Shown piece by piece: positions 27,074 to 35,368 of a DNA stretch of 45,238 nucleotides. The position numbers and the translations under genes are program-made. Origin of the DNA: a virus; the IMG/VR virus record IMGVR_UViG_3300037882_003008, positions 1-45,238 of that record. One strand, written 5' to 3'. The notes beneath the pieces are model-generated. The model saw nothing but the letters and a program-made list of their open reading frames with translations. It was not told where the DNA came from and made no database searches. Positions within the stretch are counted from its first letter, which is position 1. Every line of letters begins with the position of its first letter.

Positions 27074-28422
27074 CCGGTGTAGTCCGATTTCTCGCTGAGG
27101 AGTCTGATCATGGCGTCCTCTGTATCTTCGCGACGGAAGCGGGCACTGATGAGAGTCGTGCCCGCTTTGTTCTGCGCCTGCACGATCTGCCCTGCCCTGC
27201 TTAGATCTGTGATTACCTCCGCGATGTCTCGACTCGTGGCATCTCTATGGAACATGGCGATGATCTGCTCCATAGTCAGCGGCCCCTGCTGACGGCGCAA
27301 CTCCTCCAGAATCTCCTGCTTGACTACCGCCAGCGGATTGAGTCCGAACTCGCCTAGCGCGTCTGGCATGCCAACCTCCATCGCGCGTAGGATTCGGTGC
27401 GCCTCCTGATAGTCGTCAACTTGGATTACCAACTCCGGTTTCTCGAACGAGCAGCGAGTGGCGGCTAGTGCCATCGCAAACTTGATCACGTGCATATATC
27501 GGCGTTCCGCGTAGAAAGCAAAGCGCGAGTCAGTGATCGGTAGCCTGTAGCTATACAAGTCCTCGCGTAGCTTATACGCTTCCGGTGACTCGGTGAACGG
27601 CCCGTTACCATACCGGTAAACGTCGTGCAGCACACCCTCGACTCGCCGCACTATATCTACGTCAGGCGCTATGGGTGTTGGGATTTCCCTGTATTTTCTG
27701 GCGCCGTAAACCAATATGAATCGAGATAGGATTCCCTGCCCTCCAGCAGCTGGTGGCAGCGCCGTGTTCAGGGACACTGGAGTCGTGGCAGCCAGAATAT
27801 TCATCAACGTATTCTTGAGAGTTATCTCGGTCTGCCGAGTCCGGTAACCGTAATCCTCGCCGTCATATCGCTCGACAAGGAAGTCCAGTAGTGACAGGTT
27901 GTTCTGGCCTATGAATCGAGAGAACTCTGACGCGGCGACGACGATATGATGCGCGTCCAGCATGTGCGGCTCGTCAACCATATCGTCGCCAGTCGCTGGT
28001 CCTAGGTCCATGCTCTCTAGGTCAGACAGGGACATGAGTCCTCCCTGTTTCGTTGCCCGCTCAACCGCCAACTCCAGCCGCCGATCCTCGTCGCCCTCCT
28101 TGCCCATCATGTCCAGTGCAAGCCCCTGCCGCTGTCCGCCGCTATCGCCTGAAGCGAATCTGACTTTGGTGGAGGCTTTAAGCGATCTGCGGGCCATGCT
28201 CAACGCAGTGCTCTTGCGACTCGCTGGTGTGCCGATCAGCAGCATATACATGTTCGGCAGCACGTTGATGTGACCGAACGGCAGCCAGCAGCGTCGCCCA
28301 AGCGCAGACGACACAGCCCAAAGAGCCGCCGCTATGTGGAACACACGCGGCGACTCCGTATTCTCGACCATCTGCATGTAGTCCCGCAGATACGCGGAAC
28401 CAAACAACGACGACTCAGCCAT
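27070..28422 (-). CDS. P-loop ATPase of primase/helicase (DUF3987-like) type
   Basis: 450 residues. Walker A LLIGTPASRKST at about 61-72, preceded by a helical region with FHIAAALWAVSSALGRR, as in DUF3987/RepA-like helicase parts of phage primase-helicases; a later acidic segment (HHIVVAASEFSRFI) suits Walker B, and PVSLNTALP is in the sensor position. The C-terminal 90 residues look like a winged helix (GPLTMEQIIAMFHRDATSRD). No primase (TOPRIM or AEP) domain is visible. It probably acts as replicative helicase or loader. It ends on the same TTAA as the converging plus-strand gene. Confidence 0.65.
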   Translation of the reverse strand: MAESSLFGSAYLRDYMQMVENTESPRVFHIAAALWAVSSALGRRCWLPFGHINVLPNMYMLLIGTPASRKSTALSMARRSLKASTKVRFASGDSGGQRQGLALDMMGKEGDEDRRLELAVERATKQGGLMSLSDLESMDLGPATGDDMVDEPHMLDAHHIVVAASEFSRFIGQNNLSLLDFLVERYDGEDYGYRTRQTEITLKNTLMNILAATTPVSLNTALPPAAGGQGILSRFILVYGARKYREIPTPIAPDVDIVRRVEGVLHDVYRYGNGPFTESPEAYKLREDLYSYRLPITDSRFAFYAERRYMHVIKFAMALAATRCSFEKPELVIQVDDYQEAHRILRAMEVGMPDALGEFGLNPLAVVKQEILEELRRQQGPLTMEQIIAMFHRDATSRDIAEVITDLSRAGQIVQAQNKAGTTLISARFRREDTEDAMIRLLSEKSDYTG

Positions 28423-28443
28423 GCCGTAATCCCCAGATCAGGC

Positions 28444-29046
28444 TTAAAGTTTCCAGCCCATCTGGTTGACGAGTCGACTGTAAAGCCCGCCCGCTTCAGT
28501 GCGAAGATCGTCAAGCGATCCATTGTTAGGGTGCATTGCGATTCCACCTCCCGGATTACGCACCCACTCGCGGGAATCATCCTCGAAGGTGGCGCCGTCG
28601 CGGTGAATCTGGACTGCGTAGAAATTGGCCAGCCCTGCTTGTGCTGCGATGTAATCGGCCTCAATCTGGAAGCCGGTGTCCGTTACCAGTGCGAGGCCGC
28701 TGAAGTTACGCAGCGAGTTCATCAGGATCCAAGCCATTACATCGGGGCCATACACGGGCTTCAGGAACGACTCAGATACGTCGATCATCAACTGCCTGCC
28801 GGTGCGGCCCCCGAACAGCTCGAACCGAGTCGACTTGAACTCGGCGTAGTTCTCGCCCTCGAATCCATCGCCATCGGCACTGCAGGGCCAGTTGACCATC
28901 GAGTAAGCGATATGCCTGAGCGGCGACGATAGATGGACCAACCTGACTGGAATCGTGCAGCCTTGTTGATCCATGTGGTCCGCCAACATCGCAGCCATCG
29001 TGTCTTTGCCGCTTCGTGGCGGTCCATTGAATCCTACGATATACAT
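28444..29046 (-). CDS. deoxynucleoside monophosphate kinase-like protein
   Basis: 200 residues with N-terminal P-loop GFNGPPRSGKDT (residues 5-16), the form seen in phage dNMP kinases (T4 gene 1 type), which turn dNMPs into dNDPs for DNA synthesis. FELFGGRTGRQLMIDVSESF in the middle matches the region that family uses for substrate binding and catalysis. Start ATG 29046 follows CAGGAGTC. Sits between the helicase and polymerase genes, in keeping with nucleotide supply. Confidence 0.8.
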   Translation of the reverse strand: MYIVGFNGPPRSGKDTMAAMLADHMDQQGCTIPVRLVHLSSPLRHIAYSMVNWPCSADGDGFEGENYAEFKSTRFELFGGRTGRQLMIDVSESFLKPVYGPDVMAWILMNSLRNFSGLALVTDTGFQIEADYIAAQAGLANFYAVQIHRDGATFEDDSREWVRNPGGGIAMHPNNGSLDDLRTEAGGLYSRLVNQMGWKL

Positions 29047-29069
29047 GTGTGACTCCTGGGTGGAGATTG

Positions 29070-29300
29070 TTAGAGGGTGTTCGTCGTATCGACCGCGTCG
29101 CGCAAGGCCAGCAATTCAACGCGAAGCTGAGCCGCAGCAAACGGCGACATTTCGTCCAGCATCGAGCCTGCGTTGCGCGGGTTTGGTGATTCACGGACGT
29201 CAGGGTCCGGGATCAGCGCGAGCAGAACGTTGACAGCAGCGGCGTCGTTAGCGGCCCCTGCATAGTTGCCGATAACTTGGATTCCGGAGGTAGCACTCAT
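29070..29300 (-). CDS. hypothetical protein, 76 aa
   Basis: Small acidic protein without Cys or membrane segment. Good ribosome binding site GAAAGGA before ATG 29300. Hydrophobic patch NDAAAVNVLLALIPDPDV, then helix FAAAQLRVELLALRDAV. Position directly after the polymerase gene suggests co-expression. No family recognised. Confidence 0.65.
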   Translation of the reverse strand: MSATSGIQVIGNYAGAANDAAAVNVLLALIPDPDVRESPNPRNAGSMLDEMSPFAAAQLRVELLALRDAVDTTNTL

Positions 29301-29313
29301 ATTACAGTTCCTT

Positions 29314-31971
29314 TCATTCTCTGGCTTTGAGTCGAGCTACGATGTTCTCGATGTCTCGCGGGTTCTTGCCATCCCACTCGATCATCTTCTTACCCCAACG
29401 GATGCCGATTTCTGCCTCCGCGCGGATTCGAACTTCGCGCCCATGTATGATGAGCGGTCGATCCATAACAGTCAACAAGTTAGCTGCTGCCTCGCGCCAG
29501 TTGGGGTGATTCAGGTTGAGTCCTGTCACGAAGTTGTCGTGAACTTGAAGCAGGAATGAGAACCCGTGCGACTCCCAATTCATCTTAAGCGGGCGCTCGT
29601 TGATGTGGGGATTGGGTCCGTCGCGGAATCTCGCAGGTAGCACGCCGTGATCAATCTCCATCTGGACGCGATTCATGTTACCTGCTGTGTCACTCTGGCC
29701 TATGAAGGCTACGGCCTCACGCTGTGTGCCGTTCTCCTTTGGGTCGCCCAAAAACTGCCGAGTCGTGCCGAACGCGTTGGTGACCGTGCCAGTGCGCGTC
29801 ACTTCTTGTGCCACCTCGGCATACCACCCGTTCTTGGTGAGTCGCGGATACCGCTGCCTGTATTTACCCATGAGCATGCCGCAGAAGGCTACCAGCTTTT
29901 CTTCAGGCCAAGTGAAGGCATCCGCGTGGCCCACCAGCTCTGCTGCAGCCACTACCGACTCCCGGCCCATGCTGACCAGCAGCGTGAACCCGGCCATCAT
30001 GAAGTTAGTGCCGTGAACGACTCGCTTGGACAGCTGCCTAATACCCCTGATTGGGTGGACGATTCCGGGATCGCCAGCGCGCTTCCCTGCCACGATAACG
30101 TCATAAGGAGTCCCGAAGAACAACTCACCGTGCACCGCGTGACCGTCTCGCCCGCTCTCAATGACTTTGATCTTCTCTTCATCTTGCGATTCATAACCGA
30201 TGAAGATATCGTCAGACTGTGAATAGTCAACGTCCAGGATTATATGATTCGGATCGGCGGTCAGCCAGTCACGATACGCGCCCCGAATATTCTGTGCGTT
30301 GCCTCCGTCCCAGAGGTTGGACTTCTTGGAGGAGTAACGAGTCGTCTCAGTGCCGCAAGGATTGAACGCTGTCCGGAACCGTCCCGTAGGCATGAAGAGT
30401 CCGCCGCGCACACCATAGGGCTTAGTGTCGTCGGGGTAACCGAAGATGTTGGACAGCTGGACTCGCGGTTCAAGTGCTTCCTCCACCTTGTCGATGATGT
30501 GCCGAAACAGCGGATGCTCGCTCTTGGCCAACTTCATGGGCAGTTTGCCGGCGCTGGGGGCGTTGAGTCCTTTCTTCTCCTTACCGCCCGTGACATATTT
30601 ACCCTTGTCTGTGCGCTCGCGCAACCCAAACAGATCGTATAGCAGCCACTTCTTATGAGCGGACGACGACGGATTGAAGTCGGGTTCGTCCAGCATATAG
30701 CGAATCTCGCTGTTAGCCTTGGCCATGTCGGCAGCTAGTTGCTCGCGGTGATGCTTGAGTCGCTTCCAATCAACCCGCATGCCGCGCATGGACATGCCAA
30801 GCCCGGAGTATGCGCGATACATGGCCTCGATGTAGGTCTGCACGAACACAGCGTTCTTCGGTTGACTCAGCAGTTGCAGCAAGTAGAGCGTGCACCACAG
30901 GGTAGTGTAACAATCCCGCGCATTGTAGCGCCAGTAGGACTCAGCGTTCTGACCGGTCGACGACTGCTCCGAACCTTTGATGTCGTCCTTCCAATACTGG
31001 TGATTATCCAGTAAGGCGGCAGACATGTAGTCGAGTCGCTTGGGCAGCTCCATATACAACGCCCACCACATATACTGTGAGTCAAGCGTGTAGTTACGCA
31101 CCGGAGCCTGGTCTCGAATGAAATACGTGCAGTCATAGCTGCCGTTCTGCATGGTCTTTGGCGCTGGCAAGTCGTTGATGACTCGCATGGCCTCGACTGC
31201 ATACACGTGATCATCCTCGGACGCCCAAAACACATTGTTCGGCTGCGAAGGATCATGAAACGGAATCACGAATGAGTGGCAAGCGCCGTTGGGTAGGAGT
31301 CCAGTATACCCGACGCAGGTAATGAGTGGCGGGTATAGGGCCGTCTCGATATCGGCGGCAATGAGCACTGACTCACGCAGGTATGCGACTGCCGCGTCCA
31401 CATCTTCTCGCGTCCGGCACACCGAATAAGTGAACTCCGGCAGCGTCCGTCGGCGTTCGTTCGCGATTCGACCTACGCGCTGCCAGTCCCACGCCAGCAT
31501 ACGGGCGCCGTCTTTAATTGTGTAAGGCTCCAGGGAGTCAACCTCTCCGTCGTCGTTCGTAACCATACGCGAATCCACGGTTCGGTGAATCGCAGTGATT
31601 GGTAGTGTAACGACCACAGGGATCCCCTCAAAGTCGTAGACCGAGCCGCGCAATTTGTTGAGAGTAGCCGACCGCAGATTCCACTCATTAAAGATACCGA
31701 GGCAGGCCGGGTCCGCTATCACGATCAGGTCAGGGCGCACGGCTCGGACCCTCGACTCGAACGCGCGCTGGATAGCGTCGCGCTGCGCAGGGTCAAACTT
31801 CCACGCGATTTCATTGCCGACTTTCTTTAGTGGCTTGGGCACCAACTTATAGATGTCGGCGTTAATAACTTGATTCCTGTAGACACCGCATTGACGCAGC
31901 AAGTTTGTGAACGCGGGTTCGTATCCCTGCGAGACGCCGAATGAGTCAGTCATGTGCAGGATTCGTTTCAT
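29314..31971 (-). CDS. DNA polymerase A with UDG-like N-terminal domain
   Basis: 885 residues. Residues about 1-130 resemble a family-4-type uracil-DNA glycosylase fold (start ILHMTDSFG, then NLLRQCGVYRNQVINADI, PDLIVIADPACLGIF, IPVVVTLPITAIHR), but the usual catalytic GEAPG and HPS motifs are not there. Residues about 195-360 are the 3'-5' exonuclease: Exo I DIE at 207-209, Exo II QNGSYD at 275-280, Exo III YNARD with D353. Polymerase motif A is VDYSQSD (D582), with RYSSKKSNLWDGGNAQN before it; motif B is RQLSKRVVHGTNF (645-657); motif C is HDN at 811-813 instead of the common HDE. Replicates the genome. The ribosome binding site is weak (TTGGTGAC). Confidence 0.92.
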   Translation of the reverse strand: MKRILHMTDSFGVSQGYEPAFTNLLRQCGVYRNQVINADIYKLVPKPLKKVGNEIAWKFDPAQRDAIQRAFESRVRAVRPDLIVIADPACLGIFNEWNLRSATLNKLRGSVYDFEGIPVVVTLPITAIHRTVDSRMVTNDDGEVDSLEPYTIKDGARMLAWDWQRVGRIANERRRTLPEFTYSVCRTREDVDAAVAYLRESVLIAADIETALYPPLITCVGYTGLLPNGACHSFVIPFHDPSQPNNVFWASEDDHVYAVEAMRVINDLPAPKTMQNGSYDCTYFIRDQAPVRNYTLDSQYMWWALYMELPKRLDYMSAALLDNHQYWKDDIKGSEQSSTGQNAESYWRYNARDCYTTLWCTLYLLQLLSQPKNAVFVQTYIEAMYRAYSGLGMSMRGMRVDWKRLKHHREQLAADMAKANSEIRYMLDEPDFNPSSSAHKKWLLYDLFGLRERTDKGKYVTGGKEKKGLNAPSAGKLPMKLAKSEHPLFRHIIDKVEEALEPRVQLSNIFGYPDDTKPYGVRGGLFMPTGRFRTAFNPCGTETTRYSSKKSNLWDGGNAQNIRGAYRDWLTADPNHIILDVDYSQSDDIFIGYESQDEEKIKVIESGRDGHAVHGELFFGTPYDVIVAGKRAGDPGIVHPIRGIRQLSKRVVHGTNFMMAGFTLLVSMGRESVVAAAELVGHADAFTWPEEKLVAFCGMLMGKYRQRYPRLTKNGWYAEVAQEVTRTGTVTNAFGTTRQFLGDPKENGTQREAVAFIGQSDTAGNMNRVQMEIDHGVLPARFRDGPNPHINERPLKMNWESHGFSFLLQVHDNFVTGLNLNHPNWREAAANLLTVMDRPLIIHGREVRIRAEAEIGIRWGKKMIEWDGKNPRDIENIVARLKARE

Positions 31972-32324
31972 GTCACCAAGTCCAGTTCAGTTGCAATTGC
32001 CAGCGCAGGAACGTCAGGTAAAGGCCGGCCGAACGCTGACGTCCATTCCAGCTAGAACCCCATGTCACTTCGACTCCAACGCCTGCTGTGCGCCGTAGTT
32101 TACGTAAACACATATGCATGCCGGACTCCTTTGATGGACTGAAACCTTTGAAGGGATTTGCGCAACCTGAGCCACGAACTGCTTACCGTAGTGGCGTCGG
32201 TGTCGTTCGCGCTACACAGGCCTAGGGGTCGACCAAACGCTGACTCAATTACCGCGAGTCCCATCAAAGGTGGGGACGATGTATCGTGCAAACGCACACC
32301 GCCCCCAGCTATGTGAGTCGAGGC
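31972..32324 (-). other. non-coding island upstream of the polymerase gene
   Basis: 353 bases. A 65-codon minus-strand frame at 32100-32297 (GTG start) has no good ribosome binding site and no protein-like pattern. The stretch holds an 18-base imperfect direct repeat (32023-32040 and 32227-32244, three transitions apart), each opening with an 8-bp palindrome (GGCCGGCC or GGTCGACC) and ending AACGCTGAC. It also holds the 12-bp perfect palindrome GTTTACGTAAAC (32098-32109) and the 10-bp inverted pair CCTTTGATGG (32128-32137) / CCATCAAAGG (32261-32270). It is the largest gap within the minus-strand cluster, so origin, operator and promoter roles are all possible. Confidence 0.6.
32023..32244. 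repeat. 18-base direct repeat pair
   Basis: Copies at 32023-32040 (GGCCGGCCGAACGCTGAC) and 32227-32244 (GGTCGACCAAACGCTGAC). 15 of 18 bases agree and all differences are transitions. Spacing 204 bases from start to start. Confidence 0.7.
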
Positions 32325-32813
32325 TTAGTGCTTCTTCTCCAGACGCAAACGCGCGTAGCTGACCGACGGGTCGTTGCGATCAGGCTTCTGCTCGATTCGG
32401 CCGCGGAACTGCGTTCCCTTAATGTCACGCACGATATCGCCGAACTTGCCGTCGAGGCTGCCGCCGATGTCAGCGATGAACGCCTTGACTCGCCCGATGG
32501 CCTTGAGTCCTTCTTCTTCCGAGCGATCCGGATAGAAGAAGAAACGCTCGGTATGAGTCTTGCCCGCCATCGCGTCGAGGTTGACCCCCGGCTCGATCGA
32601 GGAAAGCATTTCGAGAATCTTCAGAGTCACTTCGATCTTGAATCGCCGTTCGCCGTCCCGCGCGTCAGATACGAGGTTGGATTCCGCCACTTCAAATTCA
32701 TAGGTGCCCTTCGCCAGCGATTCGAACCGGACTTCCGCGATATCGGTAAGGTCGATGTCGGCCAAATCTGCCAGCGAGAATCCAGTCGACGCATCCAGTG
32801 CTTGTTCATCCAT
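32325..32813 (-). CDS. probable single-stranded-DNA-binding (DUF669-like) protein
   Basis: 162 residues. The layout, a short head, then AKGTYEFEVAESNLV, RRFKIEVTLKILEML, TERFFFYPDRSEEEG, AIGRVKAFIADIGGSLDGKF and a final strand pair (QFRGRIEQKPDRND; SYARLRLEKKH), is that of DUF669/OB-fold phage proteins that bind single-stranded DNA and are coded beside Sak4-type ATPases. Start after AAGGAATG. Lies 51 bases from the Sak4-like gene and is likely translated with it. Confidence 0.7.
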   Translation of the reverse strand: MDEQALDASTGFSLADLADIDLTDIAEVRFESLAKGTYEFEVAESNLVSDARDGERRFKIEVTLKILEMLSSIEPGVNLDAMAGKTHTERFFFYPDRSEEEGLKAIGRVKAFIADIGGSLDGKFGDIVRDIKGTQFRGRIEQKPDRNDPSVSYARLRLEKKH

Positions 32814-32864
32814 GATTCATTCCTTAGTTGTTGTTAGTTTCGCCACTGTGACTCATGAGGAGAG

Positions 32865-33875
32865 TCAGCCCTTCTTGATACCAAGTCCAGCAAAACCCTT
32901 GATGGGAGTCGCGTCATTGCCATCCAGAACTTTCGCGTCCGGAGACGCCTGATCACTTGCCTGCGTGATTGTCAGCCACGAGTCGACGGGCGCGTTATTG
33001 CCTTTGCCGGGCACGCTGCCCCCAAGCTGCTTGATGAGATTACTGAACGAGTATTCGTCGGTCGGCTTCACTGAGTCGAAGTGCCCGCCACCTACTCGGT
33101 CGGCTTTGGGTTTGAAGTCAAGCTGCCTGCGACCCGATGGTGATATGGTGAGCCACGCAACGTCGGTGAAATACTTCGGCAGAATCAAGCCGTGCGGCTT
33201 AGACGTGGACTTGGGAATCAGTTTGGTCCACGCAATCTCCAAGTCCTGCTCTTTCACGTCAGAGACTCGACGTCCTTCCGGAGCTACCTTATGCTGATAC
33301 TCGTCCGGGTGCGCGATCACTATGACGTGGCACGGAATCGACTTGATTACCTGCAACGCAGCCGTAGCCTTCACCCCGCTGGCACCGTAGACAGGGCGCA
33401 TCTGTGGCTGAGTCGCGGTAGTCAAATCCACCGAGTGATCACGCGCAGCCTGCAACATCAGGCTTTCGACGAAGCTGGTCCAGGAGTCAATGACGAGCAC
33501 GCAGTTATGGTCCAGCATGGACGGCACAACCTCCCAGATTTCTCCTTCCGTGTCGCCGCGAGTCGCCATGCGGCCAAGCGTGTCGTTCCACTTGAACTTG
33601 TGGTTACTCATGAATCCCCACAGGGAGCGATAGAAATTGGTATCGCGCATGCCGGAGTTGATCGTGTCGTGCATGGCCAGCAAATAGATATGCCGCTGGA
33701 ACTCGATCGGCAGTTGAGTCAGCGTTTGGCTGCCTACGTCGCCATCCAGATACAGGACGTTGAATCCCTCCCCTGCAGGACTGCCAGCGTAGAAAGTCTT
33801 ACCGGCCTTGCCGTCGGCGATCAGCAAGAGTTTGACGAGTCTGTCGCTTGCAGGTGCTTGGTCCATTCGGGGCAT
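32865..33875 (-). CDS. Sak4-like RecA-type ATPase
   Basis: 336 residues. Walker A IADGKAGKT at about 19-27 and Walker B NCVLVIDSWTSF at about 130-141, in the compact RecA-like core seen in phage Sak4/AAA_24 proteins, which anneal single strands or exchange them with the help of an SSB. AAGRRVSD-like and LEIAWTKLIPKSTSK parts follow; the tail is polar and ends with GFAGLGIKKG. The ribosome binding site GGAAGGACTC directly before ATG 33875 supports the start. Co-coded with an SSB-like gene, a RecB-like nuclease and a helicase. Confidence 0.8.
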   Translation of the reverse strand: MPRMDQAPASDRLVKLLLIADGKAGKTFYAGSPAGEGFNVLYLDGDVGSQTLTQLPIEFQRHIYLLAMHDTINSGMRDTNFYRSLWGFMSNHKFKWNDTLGRMATRGDTEGEIWEVVPSMLDHNCVLVIDSWTSFVESLMLQAARDHSVDLTTATQPQMRPVYGASGVKATAALQVIKSIPCHVIVIAHPDEYQHKVAPEGRRVSDVKEQDLEIAWTKLIPKSTSKPHGLILPKYFTDVAWLTISPSGRRQLDFKPKADRVGGGHFDSVKPTDEYSFSNLIKQLGGSVPGKGNNAPVDSWLTITQASDQASPDAKVLDGNDATPIKGFAGLGIKKG

Positions 33876-34014
33876 CTATGAGTCCTTCCACGAGGTATTC
33901 GAGGTTGAGAGTGCGCTTATCTAGCGGGTTGAGACTGGCCCGGAAGAGTCTGTAGTGCCAGCCCATGTGTGCGATTCGTGGCTGCACCGGCTGGTCGTGG
34001 CCGAGCAAGAACAT
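33799..34014 (-). CDS. possible small overlapping gene, 71 aa
   Basis: Fills the 160-base gap before the Sak4-like gene and overlaps its first 77 bases. Reads MFLLGHDQPVQPRIAHMGWH, then YRLFRASLNPLDKRTLNLEY, and turns basic in the overlap. The first 45 residues look protein-like; the last 25 may only reflect the other frame. The ribosome binding site is weak. Function unknown. Confidence 0.4.
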   Translation of the reverse strand: MFLLGHDQPVQPRIAHMGWHYRLFRASLNPLDKRTLNLEYLVEGLIDAPNGPSTCKRQTRQTLADRRRQGR

Positions 34015-34034
34015 AGTTCGGTGCGGTGCCCGCC

Positions 34035-34418
34035 TCACTGGATCACGAACCGAGGAGTCAGCTTCGTGTAGGAGGGGTGCGGCACGGGCAGTCTGCATGC
34101 CAGCGCCTCCTCTCGCACTTCAGGCCACGCCTTGGCAAACTCGTCAGGCGACTCAAGCCCGTGGATCATGGCCACGCTACGCGCGGTCTGGATGTAATGC
34201 CGGTCCATCCACAGCTCTGTGTCGAAGAGTCCGAACTGATCCTCCACCGAGTTACCTACCATTTCCCGCTGCTTCTCTGCCAGCGTATAGAAATGCCAGC
34301 AGGCTTGGGCACGGGGATCACGAGACAGCGCGCCATGCGGCTGTGTGTGACTCACGAATACCGGCGGCTCCATCGTGAGCACGAGTGAGCCTTGGGCTGT
34401 ATCTATGTTGTAAGTCAT
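34035..34418 (-). CDS. hypothetical protein, 127 aa
   Basis: ATG 34418 overlaps the upstream TAA by one base after GGAGGCTTA. Has a beta-type start (QGSLVLTMEPPVFVSHTQP) and helical middle (EFAKAWPEVREEALA), with several Trp and His residues (ACWHFYTLAEKQREMV). No known family. It lies between the nuclease and the Sak4-like gene, so an accessory role in recombination is a guess from position. Confidence 0.65.
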   Translation of the reverse strand: MTYNIDTAQGSLVLTMEPPVFVSHTQPHGALSRDPRAQACWHFYTLAEKQREMVGNSVEDQFGLFDTELWMDRHYIQTARSVAMIHGLESPDEFAKAWPEVREEALACRLPVPHPSYTKLTPRFVIQ

Positions 34419-35368
34419 TAAGCCTCCACATCAAGGTCTGCGGTGATCCAGGGTTTAAATGAATCAACCACGAAATTGTTGTCACCCAGCGTCAGCCAAT
34501 CCATGATGGCCTTGCGGTCACGGCTCTGGCATGGTTCCAAGAACCTGCACGGTTTACTGTAAAACTCGCACCCACTTTCCGTGCGAGGAAAGTAATCGAG
34601 ACTCGCATATTGGGCGATCTGCTGGAACTGCATCACCTTGTTAAGCGCCCACTCACGGATATCATCGCGACTCTTGCGGAAGGACTCGAACCTAACCTGC
34701 GGATTCAGTAGGTCGATATATGCATGAAGATACAGGACTTCGAATGACTCAACATTACCCTGCGCCACATGATCGACCACGATTCCATAGGGAACCTGCT
34801 GCATATCGAACTTGAACTTCGCATTGAGGTCGCCGCTACGCATGCGAGTCGTCTTGATGTCCATCGTCCGATACGCATCAGTCACCAGATTCTGCATGAT
34901 AGCGTCGGCGTATCCAATGACGCTGAATCGGGCGCCGAAAGGATACCGCTCGCAAGGCGCAATCTCGATACCCCTGAATCTAATCTCGAAGGGCACTTCA
35001 ATCGCTGGCACCACTTCGCCGGCCGGGTTACGAATCGACGCCAGCCTGTAGTCACCTACGCGCGAGCGATCCATCATCTGCTCCAGAGTCGAGAGGGCCG
35101 CTTCGTAGGACCGATAGTCGTTGGTCTGCTGATATTCCAAGTCGAACGGGAAGGCCCGCGTGAACTCCCACACAGCCTTGTCCTCGTCGAAATCGAACAA
35201 CCACGACTGGACTCCGGCATGCAACGCCTTACCTACGTCTGCTGCGTAGAAGTCCTCAAGCGGTCGCTCGATTCGCGGATACAGCTTGTCGAGTTCGAAC
35301 TTGCGCGCGCAGGATGCGAACGTGTTCATCGAGGAGTAGCTGACTCTGATCAACGCTGGCTCGCTCAC
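34418..35368 (-). CDS. Cas4/RecB-like PD-(D/E)XK nuclease with Cys cluster
   Basis: 316 residues, GTG start at 35368 overlapping the upstream stop (GTGA). Starts RVSYSSMNTFASCARKFELD, the usual opening of PDDEXK_1/Cas4 proteins, with C20. Catalytic core GYADAIMQN then TMDIKTTRMR (D-x-K) and QQVPYGIVV. Near the end come three Cys (CEFYSKPC, then RFLEPC), which with C20 would form a 4Fe-4S site as in Cas4/AddB-type nucleases. Likely a 5'-3' or end-processing exonuclease serving Sak4-type annealing. Confidence 0.82.
   Translation of the reverse strand: MSEPALIRVSYSSMNTFASCARKFELDKLYPRIERPLEDFYAADVGKALHAGVQSWLFDFDEDKAVWEFTRAFPFDLEYQQTNDYRSYEAALSTLEQMMDRSRVGDYRLASIRNPAGEVVPAIEVPFEIRFRGIEIAPCERYPFGARFSVIGYADAIMQNLVTDAYRTMDIKTTRMRSGDLNAKFKFDMQQVPYGIVVDHVAQGNVESFEVLYLHAYIDLLNPQVRFESFRKSRDDIREWALNKVMQFQQIAQYASLDYFPRTESGCEFYSKPCRFLEPCQSRDRKAIMDWLTLGDNNFVVDSFKPWITADLDVEA

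Noticed and set aside
29314-31971. Z-genome (2-aminoadenine) replication idea from the HGTNF motif in the polymerase
   Set aside because: No PurZ, DatZ or similar gene in the window; the motif also occurs in ordinary phage polymerases as far as I recall.
32100-32297. 65-codon minus-strand frame in the gap before the polymerase gene
   Set aside because: GTG start without a good ribosome binding site; overlaps the palindromes and repeats; no protein-like pattern.
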